From NCBI GenBank assembly GCA_001302245.1, contig LGYU01000020.1:1-64000 (forward strand): a stretch of 64,000 nt of DNA, in the 5' to 3' direction. This DNA comes from Chitinophagaceae bacterium PMP191F (GTDB lineage: Bacteria > Bacteroidota > Bacteroidia > Chitinophagales > Chitinophagaceae). The notes below the pieces were generated by a model, which was not told the origin of the DNA, searched no databases, and saw only the letters and a list, made by a program, of their open reading frames with translations. How positions within the stretch are numbered: the stretch's first letter is position 1; every line of letters begins with the position of its first letter. Both the position numbers and the translations under genes were made by a program. Positions 63,018 to 64,000 of the stretch are shown here, in pieces.

Positions 63018-63807
63018 TTGTTTGTATAAGGCTACAGTAATGCATTACCGGTTAAAGGGTAAGCAACACCGGTTTCACTACAAGGTGTTCATGTTTTATA
63101 TTGATCTGAATGAGCTGCCTTTATTATGTAAAAAGCTGTGGTTTGTAAGTCATAACCGGTTTAACATATTCAGCTTTCGCGATCATGAACATCTGCAGTT
63201 GCCGGCTGATGCACCTGATACATCCAGGAGTGCCCGGCAGCATATAACAGATTACCTGCAGCAACATGGTATTGAGCTGAATGAAGGCAGAATAATGCTG
63301 CTTACCAACCTGAATGTGATGGGTTACAATTTCAACCCGGTATCATTTTACTTTTGTTTTGATGAACATGAACAGCCGCTTTGTTGTGTGGCAGAGGTGA
63401 GTAATACTTTTCGCGAAATGAAACCTTACCTGTTGCATACAGAACAGCTAAAGGGTAACCGTTTCCGGTTGCTTACACGTAAGTATTTTTATGTATCGCC
63501 CTTTATTGATCATGATACTGATTTTGATTTTGATGTCACTATTCCTGATGACAGATTGAAAATTAAAATAGATGATTATAAAGATGAAGAGCTGATCTTT
63601 ATCAGTACTTTAACTGGTAGCAGAAGGTCTTTAAATAATCGCAGATTAACCTGGTATGGCCTGCGTTTTCCACTGATCACTATGCAGATAATTATACTGA
63701 TACACTGGAATGCGTTATTGTTATGGTTCAAGAAACTTCCTTATCACCGTAAAACTGCAAACCAACATCTGCAAAAAAACGTATATCGTAAATGTAGTAA
63801 GGGTTAG
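63010..63807 (+). CDS. DUF1365 family protein
   Basis: This 265-residue protein has the DUF1365 landmarks YRLKGKQHRFHYKVFMFYID, NLNVMGYNFNPVSFYFCFDE and EVSNTFREMKPYLL. No enzymatic activity is established for the family, but it nearly always sits with an FAD oxidoreductase and a CFA-type methyltransferase, as here. A hydrophobic stretch near the end (LITMQIIILIHWNALLLW) may anchor it to the membrane. Confidence 0.9.
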   Translation: MNSCLYKATVMHYRLKGKQHRFHYKVFMFYIDLNELPLLCKKLWFVSHNRFNIFSFRDHEHLQLPADAPDTSRSARQHITDYLQQHGIELNEGRIMLLTNLNVMGYNFNPVSFYFCFDEHEQPLCCVAEVSNTFREMKPYLLHTEQLKGNRFRLLTRKYFYVSPFIDHDTDFDFDVTIPDDRLKIKIDDYKDEELIFISTLTGSRRSLNNRRLTWYGLRFPLITMQIIILIHWNALLLWFKKLPYHRKTANQHLQKNVYRKCSKG

Positions 63808-63868
63808 CAGCGACTGCTGTATAGTTTATTAAAGGCGATATGGTTTTTATTTTAGTAGCAATTCTGAT

Positions 63869-64000
63869 ATGGCAACATTAGCAACCGTTGGTAAGTTGGA
63901 TAAAAAAAGTTTTTGCGAGCGTATTATTTTGTCATTGCTTGCAAAAATGGATCGGGGCACACTTTTTCTTACGTTGCCTGATGGTGCAACCATACGTATG
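63869..64000 (+). CDS. Second CFA-type enzyme (5' end only)
   Basis: The first 44 codons run to the right edge: MATLATVGKLDKKSFCERII then LSLLAKMDRGTLFLTLPDGA and TIRM. The G-x-L-x-L-x-LPDG pattern fits the N-terminal domain of longer CFA synthase-like methyltransferases. This makes a second copy in the same operon. The rest lies outside the window. Confidence 0.65.
   Translation, partial: MATLATVGKLDKKSFCERIILSLLAKMDRGTLFLTLPDGATIRM

Noticed and set aside
1-64000. CRISPR arrays, tRNA and rRNA genes
   Set aside because: No regularly spaced identical repeats and no cloverleaf or rRNA-like stretches were recognised. The nuo gap repeats are degenerate words and not CRISPR.

Overview
The window is a piece of a Bacteroidota chromosome, most like the Chitinophagaceae (Chitinophaga/Niastella type); the lineage is inferred from features, not from a database search. 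The signs are promoters of the TTG-N19/20-TAnnTTTG type, a gliding-motility/type IX secretion (T9SS) C-terminal domain, TonB proteins with the D-I-x-F-E-x-(K/R)-N-K-E-Y-G-A-Y cytoplasmic head, DUF4836 and DUF5117 proteins, and the short Bacteroidota form of NuoG. No rRNA, tRNA or CRISPR array was seen.

Layout. 1-3.8 kb (minus strand): a DUF4836 lipoprotein running off the left edge, hisS, and a low-molecular-weight tyrosine phosphatase. 4.2-8.2 kb: a lone TonB, a small membrane protein, a PstS-like lipoprotein and a TPR protein. 8.3-23 kb: a complete 14-gene complex I operon (nuoA-N) with an NlpE-like lipoprotein gene between nuoE and nuoF, and families of short-word intergenic repeats in most gaps. 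23-27 kb: an ABC permease and a large secreted zinc metalloprotease. 27.4-31.6 kb: exbB-exbD-exbD-tonB-tonB. 31.9-33.2 kb: mnmE.

33.2-39.3 kb is an accessory zone. The last 18 bp of mnmE are duplicated exactly about 1 kb downstream, enclosing an AT-rich membrane-protein gene. This is the signature of site-specific integration at the mnmE 3' end, the site used by SGI1-type islands. Beyond it lie decayed fragments of GH31, GH43 and GH95 glycosidases, an intact GH29 alpha-L-fucosidase, an AraC regulator with a shared candidate operator, and a DUF262 (GmrSD-like) relic. The glycosidase set suggests an eroded locus for fucosylated plant glycan, perhaps xyloglucan.

39.3-58.6 kb: YjbQ, a large T9SS-sorted adhesin-like protein, a fragmentary carbohydrate-binding protein, a compact Cys-rich peptide locus (C39-like/VKOR/thioredoxin fusion, double-glycine-leader precursor with six cysteines, TlpA-like thioredoxin), then a parvulin, a dehydrogenase, a serine hydrolase, a glycosyltransferase, a sensor kinase, a VOC protein, a barrel protein, a low-complexity exported protein, FabF, and an SDR/TetR pair with matching palindromic operators. 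58.8-64 kb: a tightly packed fatty-acid-modification operon (desaturase, DUF1475-like, DUF1295, CFA synthase, FAD oxidoreductase, DUF1365, second CFA-type enzyme cut by the right edge).

The strongest candidates for something new are the mnmE attachment-site mini-element, the Cys-rich RiPP-like locus with its own disulfide machinery, the unusual-lipid operon, and the paired intergenic repeat families.
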